Shown here piece after piece: positions 8,021-15,506 of a stretch of DNA of 49,065 bases. Location: positions 1-49,065 of the forward strand of contig NZ_JAMWEG010000028.1 in NCBI RefSeq assembly GCF_025460765.1, written 5' to 3'. The stretch comes from Micromonospora sp. MA102. Lineage in GTDB: Bacteria > Actinomycetota > Actinomycetes > Mycobacteriales > Micromonosporaceae. The translations under genes and the position numbers were made by a program. Every line of letters starts with the position of its first letter. Positions within the stretch are counted from its first letter, which is position 1. The notes beneath the pieces are model-generated. The model had not been told where the DNA came from, did no database searches, and saw only the letters and a program-made list of their open reading frames with translations.

Positions 8021-8905
8021 TCAGCAGCGCGGGTGGGCGGCGGAACACATCCGGCCGGCCGCCACCACGGCCAGCTTCCGCAGGTCGGCCTCTGTGCCGT
8101 CCCGCCCGACCTGGATCACGCTGACGAGGTCGCCGACCCGGAGCACCACCCGGCTGTTCGGCTTGCTCAGATCGCCCAACGGCTTCCCGGTGTCCAGGTT
8201 GCGGGCCGGGCCGACCGTGTGCCGCAGCAGCACCGAGTCGTCCCCGGCGAAGTCGTGGTCGACCTCCTGCCAGGACTGGACGACCTGCGCGTTGACCGTC
8301 CTGCCCCGCCACTGGGTCGGGCCGCTGAACCGCCACTGGCGGCACGGCGCGAGCAGCTCGCCCATCCCGGCGAAGACCCGGTCGGCCACGTCCGGGGCGA
8401 CCCGGTAGACGTCCTGCATGGCCAGCACCTGGTCCGTCCGCTGCTCGTCGGCCGCCGGACGCTCGCGCAGGATGGTCACCGACCGGGAGTACCGGGACTG
8501 CGCCCAATCCGTCGACAGGCTCTGGTGCTTCCGGCAGTACAGCAGCAGGTCGTCGAGCCGGACGTCCTCGCGGACGCCGGCCTCGGTCAACGGGACCCCG
8601 GTCCTGGTCCCAAGGTCCGCCGGCGCCAGCAGCACCTCCGCGGGCACCTCGGTGGCGGTCCAGGGGGTCGCGGTGGGCTCCGCCGACGCCGGCGCGGCGG
8701 CCGGCAGCGCGGTGTGTGGAGCGGCCCGCCCGGCCTCCACCAGCGCGGTCCCCGAGGCGACCGCCAGCACGGCCAGCGCCGCCGCCAGCGCCGTGCGCCG
8801 GCTGCGGCGCCGGGCCCGCGCCCGCAGCTCCGCCGGCTCCGGCCAGCGCACGGCGTGCAGCTCCCGCTGCATCAGCTCGACGAAGGTCGGGTCATCGTCA
8901 CGCAT
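8021..8905 (-). CDS. Putative membrane-anchored partner of the adjacent sigma factor
   Basis: A 294-residue protein with a short cytoplasmic N-terminus (about residues 1-35, very Arg-rich), one transmembrane helix at about 36-58, a low-complexity Ala/Pro linker and an extracytoplasmic domain of about 210 residues. Its start overlaps the end of the sigma factor gene by 8 bp, a translational-coupling arrangement typical of an ECF sigma factor and its anti-sigma factor. The N-terminus is too short for a full anti-sigma domain and no HxxxCxxC zinc motif is seen. The partner role is inferred from position and topology only; it could instead be a regulated surface protein. The extracellular domain resembles no family I know. 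Confidence 0.7.
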   Translation of the reverse strand: MRDDDPTFVELMQRELHAVRWPEPAELRARARRRSRRTALAAALAVLAVASGTALVEAGRAAPHTALPAAAPASAEPTATPWTATEVPAEVLLAPADLGTRTGVPLTEAGVREDVRLDDLLLYCRKHQSLSTDWAQSRYSRSVTILRERPAADEQRTDQVLAMQDVYRVAPDVADRVFAGMGELLAPCRQWRFSGPTQWRGRTVNAQVVQSWQEVDHDFAGDDSVLLRHTVGPARNLDTGKPLGDLSKPNSRVVLRVGDLVSVIQVGRDGTEADLRKLAVVAAGRMCSAAHPRC

Positions 8906-9398
8906 CGGCAGCCTCCTCCAGATCCACGACAGCGAGCAGCCCGGCGAGGGCGGCCCGCCCCCGGGAGAGCCGCGCCTTCACCGTGCCGACCGGCGCCTCG
9001 GTCTCCCGGGCCACCTCGGCCACCGGCATGCCGCACAGGTAGTAGAGCGCGATGGCCGTGCGCTGCTCCTCGGGGAGCCGGCGCAGCGCGGCCACCACCT
9101 CGACGGTGTCGGTGCTCGGCCCCGGGATGCTCTCCTCCGCACCGTGCCGCAGGTAGGCCCGGGCGCGGCTGCGCAGGCTGCGCCAGCGGCTCACCGCGAT
9201 CCGGCTGGCCACCACCCGCACCCACGCCTCCGGGTCGTCGTACCCGCGCACCGTCGACCAGCGCTGCCAGGCCCGGATATACGCCTCCTGCACGGCGTCC
9301 TGGGCCTCGGCGAGGTTGCCGGTGAGCACGTAGACGAAGCCGAGCAGCCGTTGTCGGCTGCCCCGGTAGAACTCGTCGAACCCGTCGACGTCCGGCAC
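8898..9398 (-). CDS. ECF sigma factor, SigE-like family
   Basis: A 166-residue RNA polymerase sigma factor of the extracytoplasmic-function class. Region 2 covers about residues 10-75 (FDEFYRGSRQRLLGFVYVL, then QDAVQEAYIRAWQRW). Region 4 covers about 105-160 (ALRRLPEEQRTAIALYYL, then VGTVKARLSRGRAAL). No C-terminal extension is present. The GTG at 9398 has GGGGGAGG about 8 nt upstream, so unlike many genes here it is not leaderless. It is followed by a coupled membrane protein, which suggests control by envelope signals. I see no matching promoter consensus upstream that would show autoregulation. Confidence 0.92.
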   Translation of the reverse strand: MPDVDGFDEFYRGSRQRLLGFVYVLTGNLAEAQDAVQEAYIRAWQRWSTVRGYDDPEAWVRVVASRIAVSRWRSLRSRARAYLRHGAEESIPGPSTDTVEVVAALRRLPEEQRTAIALYYLCGMPVAEVARETEAPVGTVKARLSRGRAALAGLLAVVDLEEAADA

Positions 9399-9461
9399 CC
9401 TGCTACCTCCCCCGTGGCGGTCGCAGGGGAGACGCCTGGCACCCGGGCCGCGGTTGCCCGG

Positions 9462-10445
9462 TCAGCCGACCAATTTCTCCAGCTCGGCACGGGGGAAGCC
9501 GCCGGCCGGGATACGCTCCCGGACCGCCCGGCGGACGGCGGTCTGGACGGCCGCGTTGGCCGGGGTGGGCACCCCGTGCAGCCGGCCGAGCAGCACGATT
9601 TCGCCGTTGAGGTGGTCCGCCTCGGCGGAGCCGGCGCCCCGGGCCAGGCTCTGCCAGGTGGAGCCGCCGGCCCGCTCCTCGCCGTCGACCGGCCGGTGCC
9701 CCACCCGGTCGCCCCGCTCGGCGGCCTCTTCGGCGCGGGTGGTGTGCGCGATGCCGGCGGCGGCCAGCGCTTCCTCCCCCTCGGCGCGTACCCGGGCGAC
9801 CAGCGGCTCGGGCACCTCCGGGCCGAGCAGCGCCTGGAGACCGTTGCCGAGGTTGGCCAGGAGCTTGCCGTACTTCCAGCGCATCACGTCGTCGCGGACC
9901 GGCGCCACGAACCCGGCGGCGGTCAGGTCCGCGGCGACGGCGCGGCTCGTGTCGTCCGCGCCGGACGGGTAGCGGCCCAGGTGCAGCATCCCCGGGTGCG
10001 GGTACCCGTTCGCCACCACCACGCCGGGTTCCAGGTGGGTGGCGGGCAGCCAGACGCAGACCGGGTGCACCCGGGCGAACAGCCGCAGCGCGGCCGGCTC
10101 GTTGGCGACGCCGTTCTGCGCCAGCACGACAGGCAGCCGCTCGCCCGCCGTGCCGCCACCCTCGACCGGGGTGTCCACCCAGGTCGCCAGGGCCGCCGCG
10201 GTGTCCTGGGACTTGACCGTGAGCACCAGCACGGTGTCCGCCGGCAGCGGGCGGCCGTCCGGTCCGGCCACCGCGGGCAGCCGGCTGGTCACCGTGCCGT
10301 CGGGCGTCCGCAGGGTCAGACCCCGCTCCCGGAGCGCGTCCAGGTGCGCGCCGCGGGCCACCAGCGTGACGTCCCGGCCGGCCTCCCCCAGCCGTACGCC
10401 GATGGTGCCGCCGACCGCGCCCGCCCCGATGATCATGTATCGCAC
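9462..10445 (-). CDS. 2-dehydropantoate 2-reductase family protein
   Basis: A 327-residue NAD(P)H-dependent oxidoreductase of the ApbA/PanE family. True members reduce ketopantoate to pantoate for CoA synthesis. The N-terminal Rossmann fold starts directly with YMIIGAGAVGGTIG at residues 3-16. The mid-protein VLTVKSQDTAAAL and the C-terminal helical domain with MRWKYGKLLANLGNGLQAL (the catalytic Lys and Asn region) follow the family pattern. Many actinobacterial members are paralogues of unknown substrate, so panE itself is not claimed. The GTG at 10445 is 7 nt after CAGAAT and the reading frame before it lacks coding character, so a leaderless start is likely. It lies in the block separating accD from accE. 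Confidence 0.85.
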   Translation of the reverse strand: MRYMIIGAGAVGGTIGVRLGEAGRDVTLVARGAHLDALRERGLTLRTPDGTVTSRLPAVAGPDGRPLPADTVLVLTVKSQDTAAALATWVDTPVEGGGTAGERLPVVLAQNGVANEPAALRLFARVHPVCVWLPATHLEPGVVVANGYPHPGMLHLGRYPSGADDTSRAVAADLTAAGFVAPVRDDVMRWKYGKLLANLGNGLQALLGPEVPEPLVARVRAEGEEALAAAGIAHTTRAEEAAERGDRVGHRPVDGEERAGGSTWQSLARGAGSAEADHLNGEIVLLGRLHGVPTPANAAVQTAVRRAVRERIPAGGFPRAELEKLVG

Positions 10446-10577
10446 GCGTCCGATTCTGCCCCTCCCCGCCCCACGCCGCCCGGTGATCCACTGCACACCC
10501 GAAAGGTGACGGTCCGGCGAGAGGCTCGGCGGTCGCGCGGCGAAGTCGGCAGCGATCCGGGGCGGGCGTCGCGCCGC

Positions 10578-11321
10578 TCAGATCGTCAGGCCGGCGTCGG
10601 TGAGGATCGGGCCGGTGAGCAGCAGCGCGCCGGCGCCGAGCGCGGCCAGGCTGACCAGCAGGAACACGGTCACCCAGAACAGCGGCGGGAAGGGGGTGAG
10701 CCGGGCGAGTTGGTCCGCGTCCGACTCGGGCATCCGCCCCCGGCTGCGCAGCCGTTGCAGCTCGATCACCGGGCGGACGCCACCGAAGAGCAGGAACCAG
10801 ACCGACGTCCAGGCGAACGCCGCCTGCACCTGCGGCGAGGCGTACCAGGAGACGGCCAGCACCACGCCGCCGGTGACCAGAAGCGACAGCACGCCGAAGA
10901 CGTTGCGGATCATCACGAGCATGGCCAGCAGCAGCGCCACCGCGACCCAGAGCAGCAGGGTGATCCGGTTGCCGGCGAGCAGCCACGCCCCGGCCAGACC
11001 GATCAGCGACGGGGCCACGTATCCGGCGAGCAGGGTGAGGATCATCCCCGGGCCGGAGGGGCGGCCGGCGGAGAGGGTGAGACCGGAGGTGTCCGAGTGC
11101 AGCCGGATGCCGCGCAGCTTCCGGCCGGTCAGCAGGGCCACCAGTGCGTGGCCGCCCTCGTGCGCGATGGTCACCGCGTTGCGGGCGATCCGCCAGGGCA
11201 GCCGGGTGAAGACCACCACCACCGCGACGACGGCGGTGAGCAGCACCAGCAGCGGCGGCGGGTCCGGCTGGGCGCCGAGCAGTTTGTCCCAGAGGGTGGT
11301 GAGGCCGTCGATCAGAGGCAT
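10578..11321 (-). CDS. M50-family (site-2-protease-like) membrane metalloprotease homologue
   Basis: A 247-residue membrane protein with an HExxH zinc motif, HEGGH at residues 54-58, inside a hydrophobic setting (VTIAHEGGHALVALL), the hallmark of M50B-type intramembrane peptidase homologues. Six or so transmembrane helices follow. The second-half sequence YVAPSLIGLAGAWLLAGN resembles the conserved helix carrying the third zinc ligand in the family, but no classical LDG/NPDG motif is obvious, so activity is uncertain. The ATG at 11321 has GGGGAGCCTAC-like purines weakly matching a ribosome-binding site. Its proximity to an ECF sigma factor with a membrane partner invites the idea of regulated intramembrane proteolysis, but two genes are not adjacent enough to prove it. 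Confidence 0.82.
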   Translation of the reverse strand: MPLIDGLTTLWDKLLGAQPDPPPLLVLLTAVVAVVVVFTRLPWRIARNAVTIAHEGGHALVALLTGRKLRGIRLHSDTSGLTLSAGRPSGPGMILTLLAGYVAPSLIGLAGAWLLAGNRITLLLWVAVALLLAMLVMIRNVFGVLSLLVTGGVVLAVSWYASPQVQAAFAWTSVWFLLFGGVRPVIELQRLRSRGRMPESDADQLARLTPFPPLFWVTVFLLVSLAALGAGALLLTGPILTDAGLTI

Positions 11322-11416
11322 GGGCGGGGAGCCTACCGGCCGGAGCCGTCCCGTTGGAGGGCCCGTCTCGTGGGGGCCGGACAGGCGACGACAACCGTCT
11401 ATGAAAAATTCTTTAA

Positions 11417-11480
11417 GCCCTCTTGCGATCTAGGGCACTTACCTCCAAAGATTGGCGTCAATCATTGACGTACTTGGAGG
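11417..11480 (+). promoter_or_regulatory. Two-hairpin leader sequestering the lysozyme ribosome-binding site
   Basis: The first hairpin pairs GCCCT (11417-11421) with AGGGC (11432-11436). The second is longer: CCTCCAA (11442-11448) pairs perfectly with TTGGAGG (11474-11480), which contains the Shine-Dalgarno sequence. An inner CGTCA/TGACG stem (11456-11460 with 11466-11470) closes a 5-nt loop. The ATG is 5 nt after the GGAGG. The structure would hide the ribosome-binding site. A riboswitch, thermosensor or protein-bound leader are possible readings. Confidence 0.65.
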
Positions 11481-11485
11481 CATCG

Positions 11486-12238
11486 ATGGCTCGTACCAGA
11501 CTCTCCATGCGCCGGTTGCTCGCCGCCGGCCTGACCGTCGCCGCCACCGCGGCAGCGGCCCTGTTCGCGACCGCCGGACCGGCCGCCGCGGCGACCACCC
11601 CCGGCATCGACGTCTCGCGCTACCAGGGCAGCATCAACTGGACCAGCGTGCGCAACGCCGGGATCCAGTTCGCCTTCATCAAGGCCACCGAGGGCACGAG
11701 CTACAAGGACCCGAACTTCAACGCGAACTACGTCAACGCCTACAACGCCGGGGTCATCCGCGGGGCGTACCACTTCGCCCGGCCGAACATCTCCGCCGGC
11801 TCGACCCAGGCCAACTACCTGGCCTCCAACGGCGGCGCCTGGTCGGCCGACAGCCGCACGCTGCCCGCCGCGCTCGACCTGGAGGGCAACCCCTACGCGG
11901 GCGGCTACTGCTACGGCCTGACCACCACCGGCATGCGCAACTGGGTCCAGGACTTCCTCAACACCTACCGGTCCCGCACCGGCCGGTACGCGGTCATCTA
12001 CACCACCACCAGCTGGTGGAACCAGTGCACCGGCAGCTGGACCGCCCCGTGGGCCAACCACCCGCTGTGGGTCGCCCGGTGGTCCAGCACCGTGGGCACC
12101 CTGCCGGCCGGCGCCCCGTTCTGGAGCTTCTGGCAGTACACCAGCAGCGGCGCCGTCTCCGGGATCAGCGGCAACGTCGACCGCAACTACTGGAACGGTG
12201 ACCGGACCCGGCTGATCGCCCTGGCCAACAACACCTGA
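11486..12238 (+). CDS. Secreted GH25 lysozyme (N-acetylmuramidase)
   Basis: A 250-residue protein with a signal peptide at residues 1-36 (Arg-rich start, long Ala/Leu core, AAAA before the mature TTPGIDV) and a complete glycoside hydrolase family 25 domain. The first catalytic-face Asp is in GIDVSRYQGSINW, the conserved FIKATEG follows, and the catalytic DLE triad piece is at 131-133. Such enzymes cleave the beta-1,4 bond of peptidoglycan. No cell-wall-binding domain is attached. The start at ATG 11486 is fixed by GGAGG at 11476-11480; longer in-frame reading into the leader crosses the RNA hairpin and is not a protein. It is probably monocistronic: a hairpin follows and the next gene converges. 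Confidence 0.95.
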   Translation: MARTRLSMRRLLAAGLTVAATAAAALFATAGPAAAATTPGIDVSRYQGSINWTSVRNAGIQFAFIKATEGTSYKDPNFNANYVNAYNAGVIRGAYHFARPNISAGSTQANYLASNGGAWSADSRTLPAALDLEGNPYAGGYCYGLTTTGMRNWVQDFLNTYRSRTGRYAVIYTTTSWWNQCTGSWTAPWANHPLWVARWSSTVGTLPAGAPFWSFWQYTSSGAVSGISGNVDRNYWNGDRTRLIALANNT

Positions 12239-12260
12239 CCGACCCCCACAGTCGCCAGTC

Positions 12261-12313
12261 GGCGGCAGCGGGATCGGCTACGACCGAGGTCGATAGCTGG
12301 TCCGGCTGCCGCC
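12261..12313. terminator. Putative terminator downstream of the lysozyme gene
   Basis: GGCGGCAG (12261-12268) pairs with CTGCCGCC (12306-12313), with a partly self-complementary loop. It lies between convergent genes. The long loop makes this weaker than the other terminators in the window. Confidence 0.5.
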
Positions 12314-12334
12314 ACTGCCGTCCTGATCGTGCGG

Positions 12335-12565
12335 TCACGCCCTGCGTCGCGAGCCGACCGGCACGGGGACCGCGCCCCGACCGGCCAGGGTGGTCCGGCG
12401 GGCCAGCCGCCACACCGCCACCCCCGCGACGGTGAGGGCGACGACACCGAGCACCGCGACCGGCGCGGAGAGACCGGCGCTGATCAGCAGCAGGACCACG
12501 TCCCCGAGCGCGACGAGCATCCACAGTGCCAGCCGGGGACCCGTGTCCTTGCGTCGGTAACCCAT
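12335..12565 (-). CDS. Small two-helix membrane protein
   Basis: A 76-residue protein with two hydrophobic segments at about residues 12-32 and 36-54, a basic N-terminus (MGYRRKD) and a basic C-terminal tail (WRLARRTTL to GSRRRA). The positive charge at both ends suggests both termini face the cytoplasm. GGAAGGAGG lies just upstream of the ATG at 12565, giving a strong start. It is on the same strand as, and 88 bp downstream of, the Ser/Thr kinase gene, so co-transcription is possible. I recognise no family and propose no function. Confidence 0.75.
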   Translation of the reverse strand: MGYRRKDTGPRLALWMLVALGDVVLLLISAGLSAPVAVLGVVALTVAGVAVWRLARRTTLAGRGAVPVPVGSRRRA

Positions 12566-12653
12566 GTCGTACCTCCTTCCGTCGTCGCGGTCTCAATACC
12601 CCCGAGGACGGAAGGCCATGCGAGTCAGTTTCGCAACGGCGGGATTTGCCGGG

Positions 12654-14648
12654 TCAGTTCACCCGATCGGGCTTGAACCCCTTGGTGATGATCTCCCAGT
12701 TGGCCAGGTTGGCCTGCCAGGCGTCGGCCGGGACCTCCCAGCGCAGGGCGAAGCCCCGGTTGCTGGCGGTGGCCACGCCCCGGTTGCGGACATGGAAGCG
12801 GGTGCCGCTGTTGCGCGTCTCCAGCCAGTCCCAATCGGCGCACGTGCGGTAGTAGCCGTCGCAGCGCGTGATCCCGACCAGCTTGTAGTTGTCGACGTAG
12901 TTCCGGCGGCTCGACTCCTGCGCCTGCCAGTCGGCGTACGCGTCCTTCTTGGGCGTGGGGGTCCACTGGACGAACAGCACCCGCCGCGCCCCACCGACCT
13001 CGTAGAGCACGACGTTGTCGGAGCGGACCCGGGCCTGCCAGCCGTCGGGGACCGGCACCTGGAAGCCGTTCGAGCCCTTGTAGTAGTGCCAGCCGGCGGG
13101 CAGGGCGCCGGCAGCGGCCGAGGGCGTCGCCGACGCCGACGGGGTCACGCTGGGCGCGGCACTGGTCGGCGCGGTCGAGGAGGGCGTGTCACTCGTCGCC
13201 GGACCGGGCGGGGCCGGCGCCGGGGCCGTCGAGGTGGCGGTGGCCCCGTTCCCGCCCTTCGGGTCGTCGTCGCCGTTGTTCAGCAGCGGCACGGCCACCG
13301 CGAGGCCGACCAGCAGCACCAGCACCAGCGCGCCGATCAGCAGGTTGCGCCGGTTGCGCTCCGGCTTCTCCCCCGGGATCACCGCGGCCCGGCCCGTCGA
13401 CGGCGCCGGGCTCACCGGCTCGGCCAGCACGGAGGTCGGGTTCTTCGGCGGCGCCGGCGGCTCCACCACCGGTTCGCCGTCCAGCCGCGTCTCGTCGAGC
13501 GCCGGATCGGCACCGTCCACCCGGGTCTCGTCGACCGCCGGCGCGGCGTCGAGCTTGGTGGTCGCCTCGGCGACCGGCGGGGACACCTTGGCGGTCGGCA
13601 CGGCGTCCGAGCCGGCCGGCACCTTCGCCGTCTCGTTGGCGACCGCCGCGCCGCCGGCGACGGCGGCCGCGGACGTACCCCCGTCGGGCTTGCGTGGCGC
13701 CGGGGTTGCCGGCCGCTCGGCCTGGTCGTCGGCCGGGCGCGGCGCCGGCACCAGCGGCGGCCGCGGCACGCGCGGGCCGTTCGGCCCCGGCCGGCGTACG
13801 CCGTCCAGCAGCGAGATGCCCTTGGCCCGCCGCCCCGCGGCCTTGCGCAGCAGGCGCTCCGCGATCTCGGCGGTGATCCGCTCCTCCGGGTCCTTGCGCA
13901 GCAGGCCCTGGAGCACCGGCTTCAGCGGCCCGGCGTTCTTCGGCGGCGGCAGCGGCTCGGTGGCGAGCGCGGCCAGGGTCGCGATCGCCGACGGCCGCGC
14001 GTAGGGCGACTTGCCCTCGACGGCGGCGTAGAGCGTGGCACCCAGCGACCAGAGGTCGGCCTCCGGCCCGGCCGTGCCGTCCTTCGCCCGCTCCGGCGCG
14101 ATGTACGCGGGCGAGCCCAGCACCATGCCGGTGCGGGTGACGTTCGGGTCGCCCGGGATGGTGGCGAGGCCGAAGTCGGTGAGCACCACGCGCCCGTCGT
14201 CGCCGAGCAGCACGTTGCCCGGCTTCACGTCGCGGTGCATGATGCCGGCCTTGTGCGCGGCCTTCAGCGCGCCCAGCACGCCCAGACCGATCTCCACGGC
14301 CTTCGCCGGCGTGACCGGGCCGTCCTCGGCGATGGTGTCCTGCAACGACTTCGACGGCACGTATTCCATGACGATCCACGGATCGCCGTCGGTGCGCAGC
14401 ACGTCGAAGATGCGGACCACGTTGACGTTGTTGAGCCGGGCGATGGCCCGGGCCTCCCGCAGCGAGCGTTCCCGCATCTCGCGGCGCTCCTCCGGGGTGA
14501 GGCTGGGCGGCGGGACGAGTTCCTTGATCGCCACGTCGCGGTGCAGCACCTCGTCGCGCGCCTTCCACACCCGACCCATGCCGCCCTGGCCGAGCGGCGA
14601 GATGAGCCGGTACCGATCGGCGACGAGTTGGGGAAGCGCGCTAGACAT
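12654..14648 (-). CDS. Membrane Ser/Thr protein kinase with extracellular domain
   Basis: A 664-residue Hanks-type kinase. The catalytic domain spans about residues 12-275 with GQGGMGRVWKA, invariant Lys42 (VAIKELV), the catalytic loop HRDVKPGNVLL and DFG at about 158, and SPAYIAPE in the activation segment. A long Pro/Ala/Thr-rich juxtamembrane region (about 285-430) follows. One transmembrane helix lies at about 432-455, then a Thr/Ser/Ala linker and a C-terminal globular domain of about 135 residues (from about 525). There are no PASTA repeats. The C-terminal domain, starting FQVPVPDGW, has a counterpart in the second kinase of this window (45216-47252), suggesting a shared sensor fold. 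The ATG at 14648 starts directly at the kinase domain. Confidence 0.95.
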   Translation of the reverse strand: MSSALPQLVADRYRLISPLGQGGMGRVWKARDEVLHRDVAIKELVPPPSLTPEERREMRERSLREARAIARLNNVNVVRIFDVLRTDGDPWIVMEYVPSKSLQDTIAEDGPVTPAKAVEIGLGVLGALKAAHKAGIMHRDVKPGNVLLGDDGRVVLTDFGLATIPGDPNVTRTGMVLGSPAYIAPERAKDGTAGPEADLWSLGATLYAAVEGKSPYARPSAIATLAALATEPLPPPKNAGPLKPVLQGLLRKDPEERITAEIAERLLRKAAGRRAKGISLLDGVRRPGPNGPRVPRPPLVPAPRPADDQAERPATPAPRKPDGGTSAAAVAGGAAVANETAKVPAGSDAVPTAKVSPPVAEATTKLDAAPAVDETRVDGADPALDETRLDGEPVVEPPAPPKNPTSVLAEPVSPAPSTGRAAVIPGEKPERNRRNLLIGALVLVLLVGLAVAVPLLNNGDDDPKGGNGATATSTAPAPAPPGPATSDTPSSTAPTSAAPSVTPSASATPSAAAGALPAGWHYYKGSNGFQVPVPDGWQARVRSDNVVLYEVGGARRVLFVQWTPTPKKDAYADWQAQESSRRNYVDNYKLVGITRCDGYYRTCADWDWLETRNSGTRFHVRNRGVATASNRGFALRWEVPADAWQANLANWEIITKGFKPDRVN

Positions 14649-14740
14649 CGCTGAAGACCGTACCCGTCAGCCCCGACGGCTACACCGGCGGCACGCCACT
14701 GTGCGGTGAAGGTCAAGTTCTGGACGCGTACCCTGTCGGC

Positions 14741-14953
14741 ATGTCTGCCGAAGAGCCGCTGTTCCGGATCGTCCGCGGCGTGCCCACCGCCGACGAGCTG
14801 GCCGCCCTGGTCGGCGCGATCGTGGTGCGGACCCGACCGGCCGCGGCCACCCCGCCTGCCGCCGTGTCGCAGTGGGCGCGGAGCGCCCGTCCGGCCGGCG
14901 CGGCCCCGGCCGCCGGCCCCGGCGCGTGGCGCGCCTCCGGCCTCCCCCGCTGA
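14741..14953 (+). CDS. accE: Acyl-CoA carboxylase epsilon subunit
   Basis: A 70-residue protein matching the small epsilon subunit that docks onto actinobacterial acyl-CoA carboxylase beta hexamers and stimulates activity. The pattern is diagnostic: N-terminal FRIVRGVPTADELAALVGAI forming beta-strand and helix, a variable Ala/Pro linker, and the C-terminal W(ARSARPAG...)GAWRASGLPR. The ATG at 14741 is 6 nt after TACCCT, so a leaderless start is likely. In M. tuberculosis and Streptomyces the gene normally follows accD immediately; here it is 6.8 kb away, behind a block of unrelated genes, but still upstream of maf. It therefore has its own promoter and its stoichiometry with AccD must be set in trans. 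Confidence 0.92.
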   Translation: MSAEEPLFRIVRGVPTADELAALVGAIVVRTRPAAATPPAAVSQWARSARPAGAAPAAGPGAWRASGLPR

Positions 14954-15053
14954 CCCTTCCCGGGTACGCACCCCCGCATCAGGACTGCCGGGATCCGCGC
15001 CGAGCGATTAACCTCACTCAGGGAAACCGTGCGGTGACGGGCAGGGAGGGTCG

Positions 15054-15506
15054 ATGATCCCGGAGGACAACCAGCCGGCCGGCTGGCTGCGTGACTACGG
15101 CGGCATCGAGGCCGACATCCGACGGATGCGCGAGTTCGCCGACCGGCTCCAGGACGAGGTCAGCCGCAACTACGCCCCCCACCTGTCGTACATCGCCGAC
15201 GACATGAAGGCTCCCGTCCCCAACCCGGCCGACGCGTTCATCGAGCTGGTCCAGTTCCTCCAGGCCCACCACGAGACCCAGAAGGCCACCGTCACCATGG
15301 TCTGGGACCTGGCCCCGGCCACCGGCCGGCTCGCCGGCGCCGCCGGCCAGATCGCCACGACCTACGGCGACTCCGACGCCTTCTCCTCGGCCCGGGTGGC
15401 CGACGTGGAACGGGCGTTGGCCACGCCGTCCGCCGCGGCCGCCCGCCCGGTGCCGCCACTGACCGATCCCACGGCATCCGAACAGGGGCGGGTGGTCCTG
15501 CCGTGA
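15054..15506 (+). CDS. ESX-substrate-like helical protein
   Basis: A 150-residue acidic, largely helical protein with no signal peptide or membrane helix. Residues 15-45 (EADIRRMREFADRLQDEV) and 70-120 form predicted helices; the C-terminus is Pro/Ala rich. Size, helical content and its place directly before a PPE-like gene and a mycosin-like protease resemble WXG100/PE-type partners of type VII secretion substrates, although a clean central WXG motif is absent. GGGAGGG precedes the ATG at 15054. The stop overlaps the next start (GTGATCG), so the two are translationally coupled. It is the first gene of a three-gene operon. The secretion-substrate role is inferred from context. Confidence 0.75.
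   Translation: MIPEDNQPAGWLRDYGGIEADIRRMREFADRLQDEVSRNYAPHLSYIADDMKAPVPNPADAFIELVQFLQAHHETQKATVTMVWDLAPATGRLAGAAGQIATTYGDSDAFSSARVADVERALATPSAAAARPVPPLTDPTASEQGRVVLP

Noticed and set aside
8418..11468. A 1016-codon plus-strand frame across four minus-strand genes
   Set aside because: It crosses gene boundaries and terminators and has no family resemblance; shadow of the real genes.
11401..11485. ydaO (c-di-AMP) riboswitch before the lysozyme gene
   Set aside because: The region is too short and lacks the conserved ydaO blocks; only the simple hairpins are supported.
11423..11485. Longer start of the lysozyme gene
   Set aside because: It would translate the hairpin leader and push the signal peptide inward; the GGAGG-supported ATG at 11486 is better.
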